Assembly (NCBI GenBank): GCA_022225965.2
Contig: JAKJXP020000027.1
Location: 248,001 to 312,000, forward strand
Direction of reading: 5' to 3'
Length of the DNA: 64,000 bases
From: Diatrype stigma
Lineage: Eukaryota > Ascomycota > Sordariomycetes > Xylariales > Diatrypaceae
Shown here: one piece after another, positions 1 to 11,639 of the stretch
Position numbering within the stretch: position 1 is the stretch's first letter
How the letters are laid out: the number at the start of each line of letters is the position of its first letter
The notes under the pieces: model-generated
Told to the model about the DNA's origin: nothing
Database searches by the model: none
What the model saw: only the letters and a program-made list of their open reading frames with translations
Translations under genes and position numbers: made by a program

Positions 1-2
1 AC

Positions 3-194
3 TATACGGGCCTGGCGCTGGCCCTCGTCTCGCTTATCGCAGCCCTTGGCGTCCGCGACTTCGACCATCACTTGACCGATCACGTTAGTCGACAAATCTA
101 CAAGAAGGGTGACACGGACAAGGACATATTGCAATTAGTCGACCACTCTGCTGTGAATGAGACGAAGAGTGCTGAAAAGGAGACTCAAGCTTAG
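3..194 (+). CDS. C-terminal end of a membrane protein (probable transporter), 5' truncated by the window
   Basis: The first bases read as an open frame of 63 codons ending at a TAG at 192-194. It begins with a hydrophobic helix (YTGLALALVSLIAALGV) followed by a charged tail (RDFDHHLTDHVSRQIYKK and an acidic end, ESKS/EKETQA-like). A last transmembrane helix followed by a polar cytosolic tail is what the end of a major facilitator transporter looks like, but too little is present to name the family. The gene lies mostly outside the window to the left. Direct observation: open frame, hydrophobic segment, stop codon. Inference: transporter. Confidence 0.55.
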   Translation, partial: YTGLALALVSLIAALGVRDFDHHLTDHVSRQIYKKGDTDKDILQLVDHSAVNETKSAEKETQA

Positions 195-1200
195 AGCCGT
201 GCTCATTGTCAAAAATCGCATTTCGCGGGGTATCTACCCCTGAGCCCTGAGAATGTGAAATCCATATCTAGAAGTGCGGACCGTAAAACGGTCAATACCA
301 CCATCTTTGATTATATCGGGTTGCTAGTTAGCTATTCGCCCATTGTAATTATCCATTCGACTATAGGCGCGTGGAAGAACGTGTTCTTGAAAACCTACAT
401 TGCCAAATTCTCAACAAAGCAAACCTGTAACAACCATGATTCTACATTTTCCCTCAAGTGTCTATAACTGCCTCCCTGCTGCCACCGTATGTTTAGCCCC
501 AACTGTATTGCAACGACAGTTGTAATCTCAGACCTTTGAATTCTCGAGTTTTGCAGCTACTGCCGTCATAACATTCGTATCGCAATAGCTATTACCGAGT
601 TGGTCGTCGCTGAGGTTGTCATGATTATACAGTGCTGCATGTAGGTAGGGGGGTGACTCAGCTGAAGGGACTAAGGGGGCCCAGCCAAAGGGGTTCCGGA
701 GCTTTTGTTCCGTTCTAGGAGTATGCGTTTGTGACTAGAATAGCCTGCCCGTTGCCCTGCGCCATTGCCCTGCGCCATTGCAGCCCCCCTCAACATCAAC
801 GTTATACACAACTGTTGAAACAACTTCACTACTTCATATGCTCCAATGAATTTCCATAATGGATGTGATGCAACCGGCCTCTAAATCAAATCATTTGGGC
901 AACGGGGTCATGTATAATGTCAAATTAATAATACATCGGCCCGGGAAAGTATGGGGGGCAGCAAGTGGCAAAAACAATAGTCAGTACAACAGCATCATTT
1001 TGATCATTAGTGCTGCTGTTGGTGTTGTAGATGGTACAGCAAGTGAATCACAAAGCAACTTTCCGCACATTTCTTGGGACTTGATTTGACGGGTAATCAG
1101 GAGTGACGACAGTGACGCTGGACTAGATTTTGTGTTTCTTAGTTATGCCTCAAGTACTCGACACTACTAGAGCATACTACAATGCATGCTCCTAAGTGGC
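195..1200. other. Intergenic, no gene recognised
   Basis: About 1 kb of ordinary base composition between the convergent ends of the membrane-protein fragment and the alcohol dehydrogenase. Short open frames here lack coding character. A direct repeat of TTGCCCTGCGCCA lies near 752-778. I see no tRNA, repeat array or further gene. Confidence 0.6.
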
Positions 1201-2265
1201 TCAAGGGAACACGATCACCGCCCGTCCCGTCAATGTTCCAGCTCTCAGGGCGTCATAGGCCTTCTGAATGTCGTTGAAGGGAAATTTCTGCACGTCGATC
1301 TTCAGCTTCCCGCTCCGGGCCAGCTCGCACACCTCCCTGAGGTCCTGGCGCGTGCTTCCCAGGCTGATGGCGAACTCGCAGCTGGTGGCCAGCAGGCTCC
1401 AGCCCACCTCCAGCGTGCCGCCCTGCATGCCGACGAGCACGATGCGGCCCTGGGGGCGGGAGACCTTCGCCGCGAGCTGGAGCGTGCCGGCGGAGCCGAC
1501 GAAGTCGACGATGACGTCGACCCCGCGACCGCCGGTCAGGGACAGGATGCGGGCGGACGCGGCGGCCCCGCCGTCTCCCTCGTCGAAGAGCACGGCGTCG
1601 TGGGCGCCGAGCTCGCGCGCGGGCTGGAGCCGGCTCTCGAGGTTGTCGATTGCGAAGATGCGCGCCGACGTCAGCAGCTTGATGAACTGCACGCCGTAGG
1701 AGCCCAGCCCGCCGATGCCGATGAGCGCGGCGCTCGTGCCGGGCTTCAGGCGCCCCACGGCGGTGCGGATAGCGTGGTAGGCGGTGACGGCGGCGTCGGT
1801 GAGCGGCGCGTACAGAACCGGGTCGCCGTCGCCGATGGGGATGACCTCGGCGCGCGGCACGAGCAGGAACTCGGCCAGACCGCCATCGAAGCCGCACCCG
1901 CGCGTCATCCCGATGGCGTTGCGCTTGTAGGCCTCGCAGTGCTGCTCGGCCCCGTCCGTGCAGTACTCGCAGTTCCCGCAGTGCCGCATGTGGTGCACGA
2001 CGACAGCCTCGCCGACCTTCAGGTCCGCCACCGCGCCGCCGACCGCCTCCACGTAACCGGCGTTCTCGTGCCCGAGCGTGTAGCCCGCGTCGATGGAGTT
2101 CGCGTACGGCGCCGACCCGGGCTGGCTGTCCACCATGTCGAGGTCGGAGCGGCACAGGCCCGCCGCCTTCATGCGGATGAGGACGTCGCCGGGACCGGGC
2201 TCAGGCTTGGCCACGTCGACGTAGGCGCCTGGTTGGCCCCATTTCAAGATTTTGAAGGCTTTCAT
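1201..2265 (-). CDS. Zinc-dependent alcohol dehydrogenase, medium-chain (MDR) family
   Basis: An uninterrupted 354-residue frame of the usual length for zinc MDR alcohol dehydrogenases, which oxidise alcohols to ketones or aldehydes with NAD(P)+ in the cytosol. Visible residues: candidate catalytic-zinc ligands C38, H66/E67 (GHENAGYVEAVG) and D157 (TDAAVTAYH, as in secondary-alcohol dehydrogenases); structural-zinc cysteines C96, C99, C102 and C110; Rossmann loop GIGGLG at 183-188. The TDAAVTAYHA and MQGG segments resemble bacterial NAD-dependent secondary alcohol or cyclohexanol dehydrogenases more than the fungal ADH1 tetramer type; substrate cannot be told. The gene is GC-rich and intronless and sits beside an AT-rich transposon block. 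Its GC richness makes long false frames on the opposite strand. Start at the ATG at 2265, which gives a complete N terminus (MKAFKILKWGQPG). Confidence 0.93.
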   Translation of the reverse strand: MKAFKILKWGQPGAYVDVAKPEPGPGDVLIRMKAAGLCRSDLDMVDSQPGSAPYANSIDAGYTLGHENAGYVEAVGGAVADLKVGEAVVVHHMRHCGNCEYCTDGAEQHCEAYKRNAIGMTRGCGFDGGLAEFLLVPRAEVIPIGDGDPVLYAPLTDAAVTAYHAIRTAVGRLKPGTSAALIGIGGLGSYGVQFIKLLTSARIFAIDNLESRLQPARELGAHDAVLFDEGDGGAAASARILSLTGGRGVDVIVDFVGSAGTLQLAAKVSRPQGRIVLVGMQGGTLEVGWSLLATSCEFAISLGSTRQDLREVCELARSGKLKIDVQKFPFNDIQKAYDALRAGTLTGRAVIVFP

Positions 2266-3472
2266 CGTGGAGAATGGGGGTAGCGCGGAATCGATGGTAA
2301 TGAGAGATTATATCGGTCTCTCAGCCTGAGTGTTTTGATTTCGAGAATCTGATTAGTCCCGCCTTGTTGTTTCTAATGTGCTTGATATTGCTACTTATAA
2401 TATAGTGGCATAATCATCGTGGAATATGCCATAATATGGTATCAGGTAGATTCCGAAGCTCCACACGTCTGATAGGCACTGTAGATACTCCCTTGGGTAT
2501 GCATCTGACCGCCTTTTTTGCTTTCTTGGGATCAGCTATGGGCATGGACAGCGATGTTTCAAGCATCGTCAAGCTTAGTTCGATAGCCTTTTCTGCTTGT
2601 CACCTCGTCAATTCCTTCATAAGTGTTGGTAGGCGCATCGCTCGATCGCGTTAAGACCCCGCGCGCATCAGTTCGTTTCGGGGAACCCCATCAGCAACGC
2701 CGCAACGATCCACACCTTGCTTTAGCCCCTTTTTGAAGATGAGTGACAAGGACGATCTGCACTTCGTCTGATAGATTCAAGTAGTAATTTCTGTCACCCC
2801 TGTAAGAAGTTGAGCTTTACATAGATATGTATAACCCCAACCGCACTATTCCCGCGTACCTAGCTTAGGATCAACTATCCCGATATGTACAAAATAGGTA
2901 GCTATAATACGCGTCCTAAGTGCATTGGCAAAGCAGCGCCAAGTACACAGTACGAAGAGTAGTATCTATGGGCAAATTCATATACACGCGAAGTAAGAAT
3001 ACTGGCTCAGCCATCTTCATCTTCAACATACCACCATGCCAACCCTCAGGTAGGTTTTGTAGCCAAGATGTGCTCAAAATACGTAGCGATGTAGAAGGTA
3101 TCATCAAGTCGTCGTACCATGGGACTTGATTGCCTAACGAATGAACTGGCAAGTTGGTTATGAATCGGGAAGATGTGCGTGATCCGAGTCCATGAAACGC
3201 TCCTACATCGTATGACAACTGCAAAGCCATCGACTCGAAACTATATATATCTCCTGATACTTTACAGTGGAATCTCTCACAGGATCGGCAAGAAAAGATA
3301 CCCCCCCTTCTTGCTCAAATCTTGCTGTGCCGGCCGACTGTTCGGTATTGGTGGTTGGCATTGGCAACGGCGATCCCGGTAACCTGGAAAGAACAACAAG
3401 GTGTTTGGAAAAGCTGAGCAGCACGAGAGTGTGCCGACACCACTGTGGACATCATCCTAGCGGTACGCCTTG
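2266..3472. other. Intergenic, no gene recognised
   Basis: About 1.2 kb upstream of the alcohol dehydrogenase, of mixed composition, ending abruptly at the AT-rich block. The small open frames here are short, overlapping and without recognisable domains. The first 200 bases must contain the dehydrogenase promoter, but I see no convincing TATA box. Confidence 0.6.
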
Positions 3473-3485
3473 CCGTGGGTAACCA
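3473..3485 (+). repeat. Left inverted repeat of the AT-rich block
   Basis: CCGTGGGTAACCA, matched exactly in inverse orientation at 12261-12273. It is followed by a second GGTAACCA (3489-3496) and GTGGTTATCC, also echoed near the right end. The position coincides with the composition boundary. Confidence 0.65.
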
Positions 3486-3774
3486 ATAGGTAACCACTAA
3501 AAAACCGTTGTGGTTATCCCTATTGGTAAATAACTACTAGTAATATAAGCTATTAACCGATTATCCATTAGTTAAAATAATTAATTACTAATTATTTATT
3601 AATTAAAATAATAATTATTAATTACTTATTAGTTAATAATTTAATAAATGAATAACCAATAATTATTTATTTAAATAATTTATATATACGAATTTATTTT
3701 ATTCGTATAATAAAACGTTTTATAAAATAAGATTAAAGCATTGCAATTAAGCTAAAATTTAAACGTAATGCTTA

Positions 3775-3811
3775 ATATGCGTATTAATTTGCGTATTAAT
3801 CTATATATTAA
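3775..3811. repeat. 12-nt mini-array, CGTATTAAT orientation (1 of 11)
   Basis: Two to three diverged copies of CGTATTAATNNN in tandem, directly followed by a second 12-nt doublet, TTATCGAAAGC(T). First member of the dispersed family inside the AT-rich block. Confidence 0.6.
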
Positions 3812-4208
3812 ACTTTATCGAAAGCTTTATCGAAAGTATATAATTCCTTTTAAATATAACGTTTTTCATTTTTTTTAAATTCTTTATTTTTTAAAGCTAC
3901 CATAAGCTTCTTGGGCTTAGCGTTTTGGCTTGCGGGTATTTTTTTCGTCCGACGTTCGAAAAACTATTGGTTTTCCTTATTATGTAATTTTTTAATTATC
4001 CGAATACGTATAGCATTTTTAGCTTTAGCATTTTGCTTATTTCGTTTATTCATAATTACGAAAGAATTCGTAAGTTTTGCCATAAGGCCGAGGTAATTTG
4101 AATTAATAAGATCCATAATTCGGCGAATTTGGCAAGTTAATTATATATCTTTCGCTTAGATAATAATACGCTTGCCGTAAATAGCGCATAAATTAATAGC
4201 TATAAGCG

Positions 4209-4255
4209 ATTAATATACGGATTAATATACGGATTAATATACGGATTAATATGTA
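4209..4255. repeat. 12-nt mini-array, ATTAATACG orientation (2 of 11), the most regular
   Basis: Three perfect copies of ATTAATATACGG followed by a partial fourth. The strict 12-nt period shows the array is a true tandem repeat and not a composition effect. Confidence 0.75.
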
Positions 4256-4645
4256 ATTTATTAATTATAAAAATAATAATAATTTTTTTTGCAGCTTTTT
4301 ATAACGCTTTTAAGGCAATAGCTTGCATTCGAATATTTAAATATAAGTCTTAAGTAATTTTTCGAATTAATCGTTAAAAAGGCGTTTTTAAAATCGCCGG
4401 CTTTTCATAAGTTTTTTTTTGCTTAAAACGGATTTTTCGAAATGTAACGGTTATATTAGGTTAACGTTTTTTTAATAAATAAAATACGAAAATAATTTAA
4501 TATTTATTATTAGGCTTAAAGCGGCGGCGTTTTATATCTGGCTTTTTAGGTATTGCCTTATTTTTGGCCTTATTTTTGTTTTTGCTTTTGCTTATATCTT
4601 TGCTTTTGCCTTTGCTTTTAATCGCGTTTGGCTTGGTTATTAAGC

Positions 4646-4680
4646 GATTAATACGTCGATTAATACATTAATTAATACGC
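4646..4680. repeat. 12-nt mini-array, ATTAATACG orientation (3 of 11)
   Basis: ATTAATACGTCG, ATTAATACATTA and ATTAATACGC in tandem. Confidence 0.6.
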
Positions 4681-6299
4681 AAAAAAAGCGATAATATATC
4701 GGTTTATCTCGTACGTATCATAATGGCCGCAAAACCCGGAAATCGGCCAAATAAGCGACCAAAACGGAAAGTATTAATTGATTTTAATCTAAATCGGGGG
4801 TTTTACGAAAACGCAACGAAAGGAAAATCTTGGCGGAATTGGAGGTTAAAAAAGGAAGTAATTACGGTACGTATAGCCAGAATTACGTTAATATATATTT
4901 TAATGGGTCCGCCAGTTATAAAATATAAAACGCGGTTATTAGTAATTAGTAATGGCTATAATGGACTGGTTATAAAATCCTATATCGAAATATATATATA
5001 TATATATATTATACTTATAATATTAGCTTTAAAAAATAATAAAAGTTTAAAATTTATAATATTTTTTAATATTTAAATTATTTTAAAATATTTTTATTTT
5101 AAAATATTTTTATTTTAAAATACTTTTTAAATTATATAATAATAAATACTTTTTATAATACTTATTTTAATTTTAATATTATATTTCTTTATATTTTATA
5201 AGTAAATAAAATAAATAAATTTTTATATAATTAAAATATAATTAAAATAATATATATTATATTTTTTATATTTTAATTATATAATAAATTCTTTATTTAA
5301 AATCTTTATTATTAAGATTTAATTTAAATATTTATTAAATATTTAATTTATAATACTTATTTTATATTTAAATTAATTAATATAATAAAAAAAAATAAAT
5401 AATAAATACGTAAAAGATATTATTATTATTATAGGAAATATATTAATTTTAAAGAATTAATTAGGTTGCCGTTCGTTTAGTTTTTATTGTAGCATTTCTT
5501 TTAAGCTTCGGTTAATTTTGGGTTGTTATTATTGCTGTTTTCCTTTATTTATTTTTATTTCGAACGGAAGATATAGCAGATTAAGTCTTATTAATAATAA
5601 CGGTTTTCGATTTTTGCATTTCGATTATATCGTAAATTTATTTAATTAAAACGAATCCAAAAAAGGCTTATTTAAAACCAGGATTATGCTTAAATTCGGA
5701 TATATAAAAACCAGGTTCGTTTCGAATTAATAATAAAAGCGCTGCTATATCGGAAAATAAAAATTTAAACGCGTTTTTAAGTTCTTGCTTTTTTCGGAAT
5801 ATGCCAGTTTCGTTGTTATCGTTATTTCTTTCGTTATAAAATACATTTTTAAAAAACGTAAATATTTCGCAGCGAAAAAAAAAAATAACCAAAAAAAAAA
5901 TTTTAAACGCATTCGGATTAATTAAAGATCGATTAAAATAATATATTAATCGAGTCCAGTTTTATGTTCGTTTTATTATTACAACAGCGAATTAAATATT
6001 AAAAATATTACGAATAAATATAACAAAACCAAATAATAAACGTTTTAATTTTGCCTAAAATTAAAAAGCAATTTAATTAGGCTTTAGATTTAATTGTATT
6101 AATTAATATATTAATTTTAAAGTAGCCTTAAATTAATTAATCCATTTTTAAATATTTATCGATAATAAAATTCGACGGCTTTAAAGATAATATTTCGTTT
6201 AATACGTAAAAGAAAAAAAATATAAATGGCTATATAATATTAATAAGCTTTAAGTTAATATTGCAATTATAAGGATATCTTTTAAGGATTTGTCGATTA

Positions 6300-7840
6300 A
6301 TAATCGGTTATTATTTCCGTTACGTCCGGTTAATTTCGTTACCGGATATGTTGGATACAATTAAGGGTAACCAATTAGTTATCGTATTTAACATAATACG
6401 GCTCGTAATATTTTTTGAAATAACGAATAGCTTCGGCTTTAGTATATTTATTATTTGATTTTTTCCCGAAATATTTTTGCCATTCATTAAAATACTTAAA
6501 ATTTATTTTATAACTAAATAAATATAAAAGCATAGTAATAACAAAATATTCCTTATTATTAACAAAAGCTTTTTATTAATAATTCTTTAACTTAAAAAAA
6601 GCAAAATCGAAAACATAATTAATTTTTTCCAATTACGTTAAATAGCTTTCGGCTTTAAGTTTTTCCGTAATATAATTTTTATAAACGATTAAATAATAAG
6701 TTATTAACTTATAGCCTTCGAATACGTAATTAATATTACATTTTTTGCTAAAACCGAATAGGTTTATTAAGTAAATAAAAATTTTAATAATATTAATAAT
6801 ATAACTTAGGATTTATAATATCGCTTCCGTAATCTTAATTTTCTTTTTTAAATATTTTTTTAATATGTATTTTTTAATTATTATCCATAAAACGTATATC
6901 CGAATTAACATTAATATAATAAAACTTTATTTTATACGAACGTTACGAATAAGCTTTAAATAACGATTTAACTGCAAAAACTTGTTATTTATAAGCCTTT
7001 ATTTAATAGCCGTAAATTTTTTTTAACGCTTGGTATTAAAATTAATATACGTTATTATTTATCGTACTTAAAATTTAAATTAATACGCAAATTAATATGC
7101 AAATTAATACGTAAAATGGAATTAAATACGTATTTCTTTTAAAGTATTAGCTACGTTATTAAGAATAATTTCAAATACTTTAACCTTGCCGTTTTCGTTT
7201 TTTTTCATTTTCTTTTTTGCATTTTCTGCAAATCCTTTGGCTTATTTAATGCTAAGCCCTTTATAAATGTTTCCATTAATTATTTGCAATACATAAAAAA
7301 AGCAATAAAAATGGCTTACGTTTTCGATTTATTTGGAATTTATACCTAATTGCTTACGGTTTTTAATTAGGAATTTTCGCATATATTTAATTAAGAAATT
7401 AGGTCCGCCGTTTGCCGTAATTATTTGGAACCGTACGGCAAAATCGTATTTATTTAATATTTTATAAATCTTTTTGGTATTTAGTTTTGCTTTTTTATTA
7501 TCGCATAAGTATATATCGATAAGGACGTACCTGGGATTTTACTTTTTATTAACGAAATATACGTATATATTTTAAAAATTTCATGTAAGCCCGGGATTAG
7601 TTCATATATTATGCGTTATGCCAATATAAAAATCTTCGATAATGTTTTTAAGCTTTTTTTTAACGATTGCTTCGATATATTAATTATAACGCTTTTGCAA
7701 TATACGTAACGAAAGCAACGAAAAGTTAAAGTATAAATAATTAATAAAGGCCTTAAAATAAAAATCGATAATGCGATTAAATAATAAACATATAAAGATT
7801 TATACATTTAAAATTAAGCGGTTTTCGATTAATAATATCT
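6300..7840 (-). pseudogene. Decayed hAT-family transposase
   Basis: Reading the minus strand and allowing in-frame TAA/TAG/TGA, consecutive hAT landmarks appear. At about 7790-7700 lies the pre-catalytic LIALSI...F segment. Around 7640-7560, FYIGITHNI-stop-TNPG stands where hATs have a catalytic-aspartate strand and a WTSPN-like motif. At about 7420-7400, ITANGGPN matches the ITADNxxxN motif, followed by CFFYVLQIINGNIYKGL, the usual CxxH-x-hN block. At 6560-6490, MLLYLFSYKINFKYFNEWQKYF matches the LHPxxKLxYF region ahead of the dimerisation domain. Frame changes and many stops show it is dead. Known of the family: hAT transposases are DDE-type cut-and-paste enzymes. The BED zinc finger and final hATC segment were not identified. 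Confidence 0.68.
7079..7114. repeat. 12-nt mini-array, ATTAATACG orientation (4 of 11)
   Basis: ATTAATACGCAA, ATTAATATGCAA and ATTAATACGTAA in tandem, lying within the hAT transposase tract just after the ITANGGPN block on the minus strand. Confidence 0.65.
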
Positions 7841-7877
7841 TATCGAATCGTAGATTATTTTATTTTTAATGTATAGT

Positions 7878-7900
7878 AATTAATACGCGGATTAATACGG
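7878..7900. repeat. 12-nt mini-array, ATTAATACG orientation (5 of 11)
   Basis: ATTAATACGCGG followed by ATTAATACGG. It lies between tract A and the hAT core. Confidence 0.6.
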
Positions 7901-7904
7901 AATT

Positions 7905-8693
7905 TATTAATAATAAACATATTAATATACCGCTTGCTGTTATTCGTTTAATAATTTTTACGGCCTTTTTATATTTCGTTAATACTTGGTAATTTCGTAA
8001 AGAGAATATGTCGTTATTTAAAATTATCGCAGCATTTTTAAAATGGTTTAAAGCAATACGGCATTATTTATATATAACCATAAGCCGTTTTTTTTTAATT
8101 ATTGCTCCTTTATTAAATTCTTTTTATATATTAACTTGTTATTTAGTTTTAAAGATGCGATTTATCGGATATATCTATTCGGTATCTTTAATTCGGCCTT
8201 TTTTTCGATTAGTTTTAACTGTTTTTTTTATTTTTTTTATGCGTTCGTTTTTTTTTATCTTTGTTGTTTTATATTTAAATGTCGTTATTTATTATTTTTG
8301 AAATTTATTCTTTATAATTTTAATATATTGGTAATATATTGGATTTCTTATTATGTTTAATATAAGGCCGGTTCGTTTCGAATTATTCGGTAAGAATAAA
8401 TTATCCATAGCAGTTATGCGAAATTCATTTTTTTCCTCGGCGTTATAGGGTATATTCTTTTCGTCCGAGGTATTTAATTTGCGGAAAATATTAGCGATAA
8501 GATCGAAAGTGCTAATACGTTCTGGTATTATATGTTTTATTTCGGGACCGGGTAATAAGTTTATGTTTTTTTTAAAAAGGCTTAATTTAAATTCGTTTAA
8601 AAAATTCCGTTTTTGATTTATTTCATTTTTTCGTTCGAAAAATAAGTCGTTAATATCTTAAAAAAGGCATTTATTATTAAAATTTGCCGACAT
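7905..8693 (-). pseudogene. Decayed reading tract of unknown identity inside the AT-rich block (tract A)
   Basis: From an ATG at 8693 the minus strand reads MSANFNNKCLF and then a coherent polar protein through segments such as NLLPGPEIKHIIPERISTF, IPYNAEEKNEFRITAMDN and MVIYK-stop-CRIALNHFKNAA, ending near a 12-nt repeat array at 7878-7900. All interruptions are TAA/TAG, as expected when Gln or Trp codons suffer RIP. About 260 codons are traceable. It precedes the hAT transposase on the same strand and could be its 5' part or a separate accessory gene. I do not recognise the family, and there is no visible BED-finger Cys/His pattern. Confidence 0.4.
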
Positions 8694-8997
8694 AATATTA
8701 TAATATGAACTTATTAATAAGGCTTTTTTTAAATAATTTCGAAAATAAAAAAGAATATAAAAAATTATTTAATTAGGCATTTTCTTTTTTTTTTATCCTT
8801 TATACCGATAAAGCAAATAAAAAGGAAATACTTACGAAAATATTGCCTATAAGAATAAAGCTTATTTATTCGTATATAATCGTATATTATTGGTTCGAAA
8901 TAAAATTAATATATTGGTTCCGTTTAATGCAATATATTCGAAACGTTATTTTTTATTTTTAACATATTGAACTTTTTTTTGTATATTTCATTTCAAA

Positions 8998-9370
8998 ATG
9001 CTACCCGCTATTAAACCAAAAATATTACCGCAAACAAACGAAAAAACAATCGAAGAAATATCCGAATTTTAATTGGCAATTATTTTATTTCGGCGATATA
9101 TATACGATTAAGAAATTCAAAATATTTACGCCGATACTTAGACCTATAAAAAAAATGATCCATTTATAATAAAGGCTATTAAATTCGTTATTAAAACCCA
9201 TACTTTGCATTTTACTTAACGACGTTGAGAATTATTTAATAAAGTAAACGGACGTAAATCCAATAAAGCGCGTATTAAAACGAGGCCAAAAAAAGGTTTA
9301 GCTATTGGACGTAAGGCCTATGTTAAACCTAATAATTAATAGCGTTAACGTCGTTTTAAGCTAAGTAATA
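8998..9370 (+). pseudogene. Decayed reading tract of unknown identity, divergent from tract A (tract B)
   Basis: An ATG at 8998 opens a plus-strand frame (MLPAIKPKILPQTNEKTIEE) readable for about 120 codons through several TAA codons at positions plausible for Gln. It has a basic Lys/Arg-rich second half (RPKKGLAIGRKAYVKP). It starts about 300 bp from the divergent tract A, so the gap 8694-8997 could hold a bidirectional promoter. It stops just before a 12-nt repeat array at 9382. Function unknown. The basic tail would suit a nucleic-acid-binding protein, but this is inference. Confidence 0.35.
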
Positions 9371-9381
9371 AGTTTTAAATA

Positions 9382-9402
9382 ATTAATACGTTAATTAATA
9401 CG
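9382..9402. repeat. 12-nt mini-array, ATTAATACG orientation (6 of 11)
   Basis: ATTAATACGTTA followed by ATTAATACG, just after the end of tract B. Confidence 0.6.
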
Positions 9403-10150
9403 ATTTAATAAATGCCAATTATTATTCTTTGCGAAATTAAAAAGCTTTAACGTATAATTAATTTTTATATTTTAAGGCTGTCCTTTTAAAAACTAATAAA
9501 GGAAATAATAATAAATATAAAAAAGGTCTAGTTTTGCATTTAAATATTAGCACTAGCTGCTTTATAAAAAACGGCAAAAAAAAGATTAATTTTAATATTT
9601 ATATGTAATTAATTATGTATTATATATGCGAAAAGAATTACGATTATACCTAAGGATTTCCATCTTATTAAGAATTTATTTAAAGTAATAAATATAAATT
9701 ACTTTTTATAATTAGCTATTAATTTTTATTTGTTATTAATTAATTCCTTAAATATTAAAACGTATTTATGAAATAAATGGATACCCGAAATTTAGCCGAT
9801 GGACCCACTTTAATTTTATATTAATACGTTTTATTCCGTAATAACCGTAATTTATTTTTTTTAATAATAAAAATTTTCGGAAATTCCTATATCGCTAATA
9901 ATACGTTAATTTTCGATTTATAATATTAAAACAATTTATAAGCATCTTATTAATACTTATTTTAACAGGAATTTCCTTTTTTTCGGATACAAAAATAAGG
10001 TTTTTAGGTTTTTTTTAAAAACTTCATTTCCTTATAAGTTTTATTTAATATTATGGTTTTTATAGTCGCATTAATTGCTTCAATCAAATTTATTACTTTG
10101 CTTAATGCATTTTAAAAATATTTTCGTATTTATATTTTTGGCGGATTATT

Positions 10151-10176
10151 ACGTATTAATCCGCGTATTAATTTGC
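10151..10176. repeat. 12-nt mini-array, CGTATTAAT orientation (7 of 11)
   Basis: CGTATTAATCCG followed by CGTATTAATTTGC, just upstream of tract C. Confidence 0.6.
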
Positions 10177-10179
10177 TTT

Positions 10180-10840
10180 ATAATAACATAACGCCTCCGT
10201 AAAAGCGAAATAACTCCGACCTTTTATCGGCTGATTAATTTAAGCGACGCAAGCTTAATAGCGAGCTATTAAGTAATCCCAATATTACAAAGGCGTATAA
10301 GCGTACGGCCAAATTAAGCGAAAAACAGAAAATAATCGAAAAGCGTAAAGTTATTATAAAGGCCAAGTAACGACGTATCCGAAAAAAATAAATAAAAAAT
10401 AATCCAAACGCGAATAACGATAAAATATAGCGCTAAATAATAATTATTAATTAATAAATTAAGAACGATTTATAAGTATTATTTATTAACGTATTAATCG
10501 GTATATTAATTCCTTATAAAAAGGCAAAAGGCGAATATCCATTATAAATGGCCCAAAAATATGAAATCGCATTTACGGTTCGATTTACGAACCAAGAAAA
10601 TTAAGAATCCGTCGAATGGAATAAAGAAAAAAAAGATTATTATCTTTATTAAGATATTACCCGCAAACGATAAGTTATTATAGCAATTCCTAATCGGATT
10701 ATCTTATTTATAAATAACGTTATTGGGTTATTTTTAAAGAAATTAGAAACAAATTAGCCTTTAGAATTAAGGAACGCGAAATTTATTATATTACGCAAAA
10801 ACGTTATAAAGGTATTTATTCGATTATATATTTTATTGCT
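10180..10840 (+). pseudogene. Decayed plus-strand reading tracts of unknown identity (tract C)
   Basis: Two stretches keep protein-like character despite RIP-type stops. At 10268-10440 a very basic, helix-like segment (NPNITKAYKRTAKLSEKQKI) could form a coiled coil. At 10560-10830 a mixed segment contains VIIAIPNRIILFINN and PLELRNAKFIILRKN. A 12-nt repeat array at 10487-10511 separates them. They lie in the same orientation as tract B and may belong to the same ancestral gene. No family recognised. Confidence 0.25.
10487..10511. repeat. 12-nt mini-array, CGTATTAAT orientation (8 of 11)
   Basis: CGTATTAATCGG followed by TATATTAATTCC, inside tract C. Confidence 0.5.
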
Positions 10841-11052
10841 TTTTTATTAAATAAGCTAATTAAATATTCAAACTTTATGATCCGAATATACTCCAATAAA
10901 TGCGGATTCGGGCAATACTTTTATTCAGTTTTATAATTGGCTTATGCAATAAATTATTAAGGCTGCACATTAACAAATTCGTTTCCGGGAATACCCTAAT
11001 TCCAAAAAGCTAAATAAAAAATGCGCAATTTAATAGCATAAAGTATGTAAAT

Positions 11053-11084
11053 AATTAATACGCCGATTAATACGTATATTAATC
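11053..11084. repeat. 12-nt mini-array, ATTAATACG orientation (9 of 11)
   Basis: ATTAATACGCCG, ATTAATACGTAT and ATTAATC in tandem. Confidence 0.6.
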
Positions 11085-11437
11085 TTATATAAACTATATC
11101 GTTAAGCCGTTATCGATTCTGGATTAAAACATTACAACTTCCTATTTAAAGGTTTTTTTTTAAGTTATAATCCTTTAAACATTAATCTCGCATTTTTTTA
11201 TAACTCCTTTAAAAAATAATAGCTAAATATTGCAATAATAAAAAATAAAACGCAATACCAATTAAGATTAAATTAGCCTTACGATATCCGAATATATTGC
11301 CATAATTAACGTCCGATAAAATTAATTTTTTGCATTTCCTATTGCAAGTAAACTTTTTAAAGCTTTACGAATAAAAAAAAAAGTTTTCCAAGTTTAATGC
11401 TGCTTTAAAAAAACGAGCCCTTAAAATTCGGTATATT

Positions 11438-11484
11438 ACGTATTAATCCTTATATTAATCGTCGTATTAATTTCCGTATTAATC
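11438..11484. repeat. 12-nt mini-array, CGTATTAAT orientation (10 of 11)
   Basis: Four diverged units: CGTATTAATCCT, TATATTAATCGT, CGTATTAATTTC and CGTATTAATC, all in 12-nt register. Confidence 0.65.
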
Positions 11485-11639
11485 TTTAGTTTTATATTTG
11501 CAATAAATTAACGCATTATTAACGCCGGTATTAAAACCGATATTTGCCTCGTTATTCATATTTATTTATTCGTAATATTATTTATTTTCCAATTATTATC
11601 GGAATAATTAAAAAGATAATCGATTGGAACTATATGATT

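Noticed and set aside
1186..2283. Long open frame on the plus strand opposite the alcohol dehydrogenase, and a 300-codon Arg-rich frame on the minus strand
   Set aside because: GC-rich shadow frames of a real gene: low-complexity Ala/Gly/Val/Arg composition and no domain.
4660..5076. 117-codon frame MAAKPGNRPNKRPKRKVL... as an intact gene in the AT-rich block
   Set aside because: Only the first 40 codons look protein-like; it then runs into TA-repeat translation (IYIYIYII). At most a decayed exon.
8008..8301. Hydrophobic, Phe-rich small frame in the AT-rich block that looks like a membrane protein
   Set aside because: Phe/Ile/Leu-rich translation is what poly-A/T sequence gives; the opposite strand holds a better reading tract (A).
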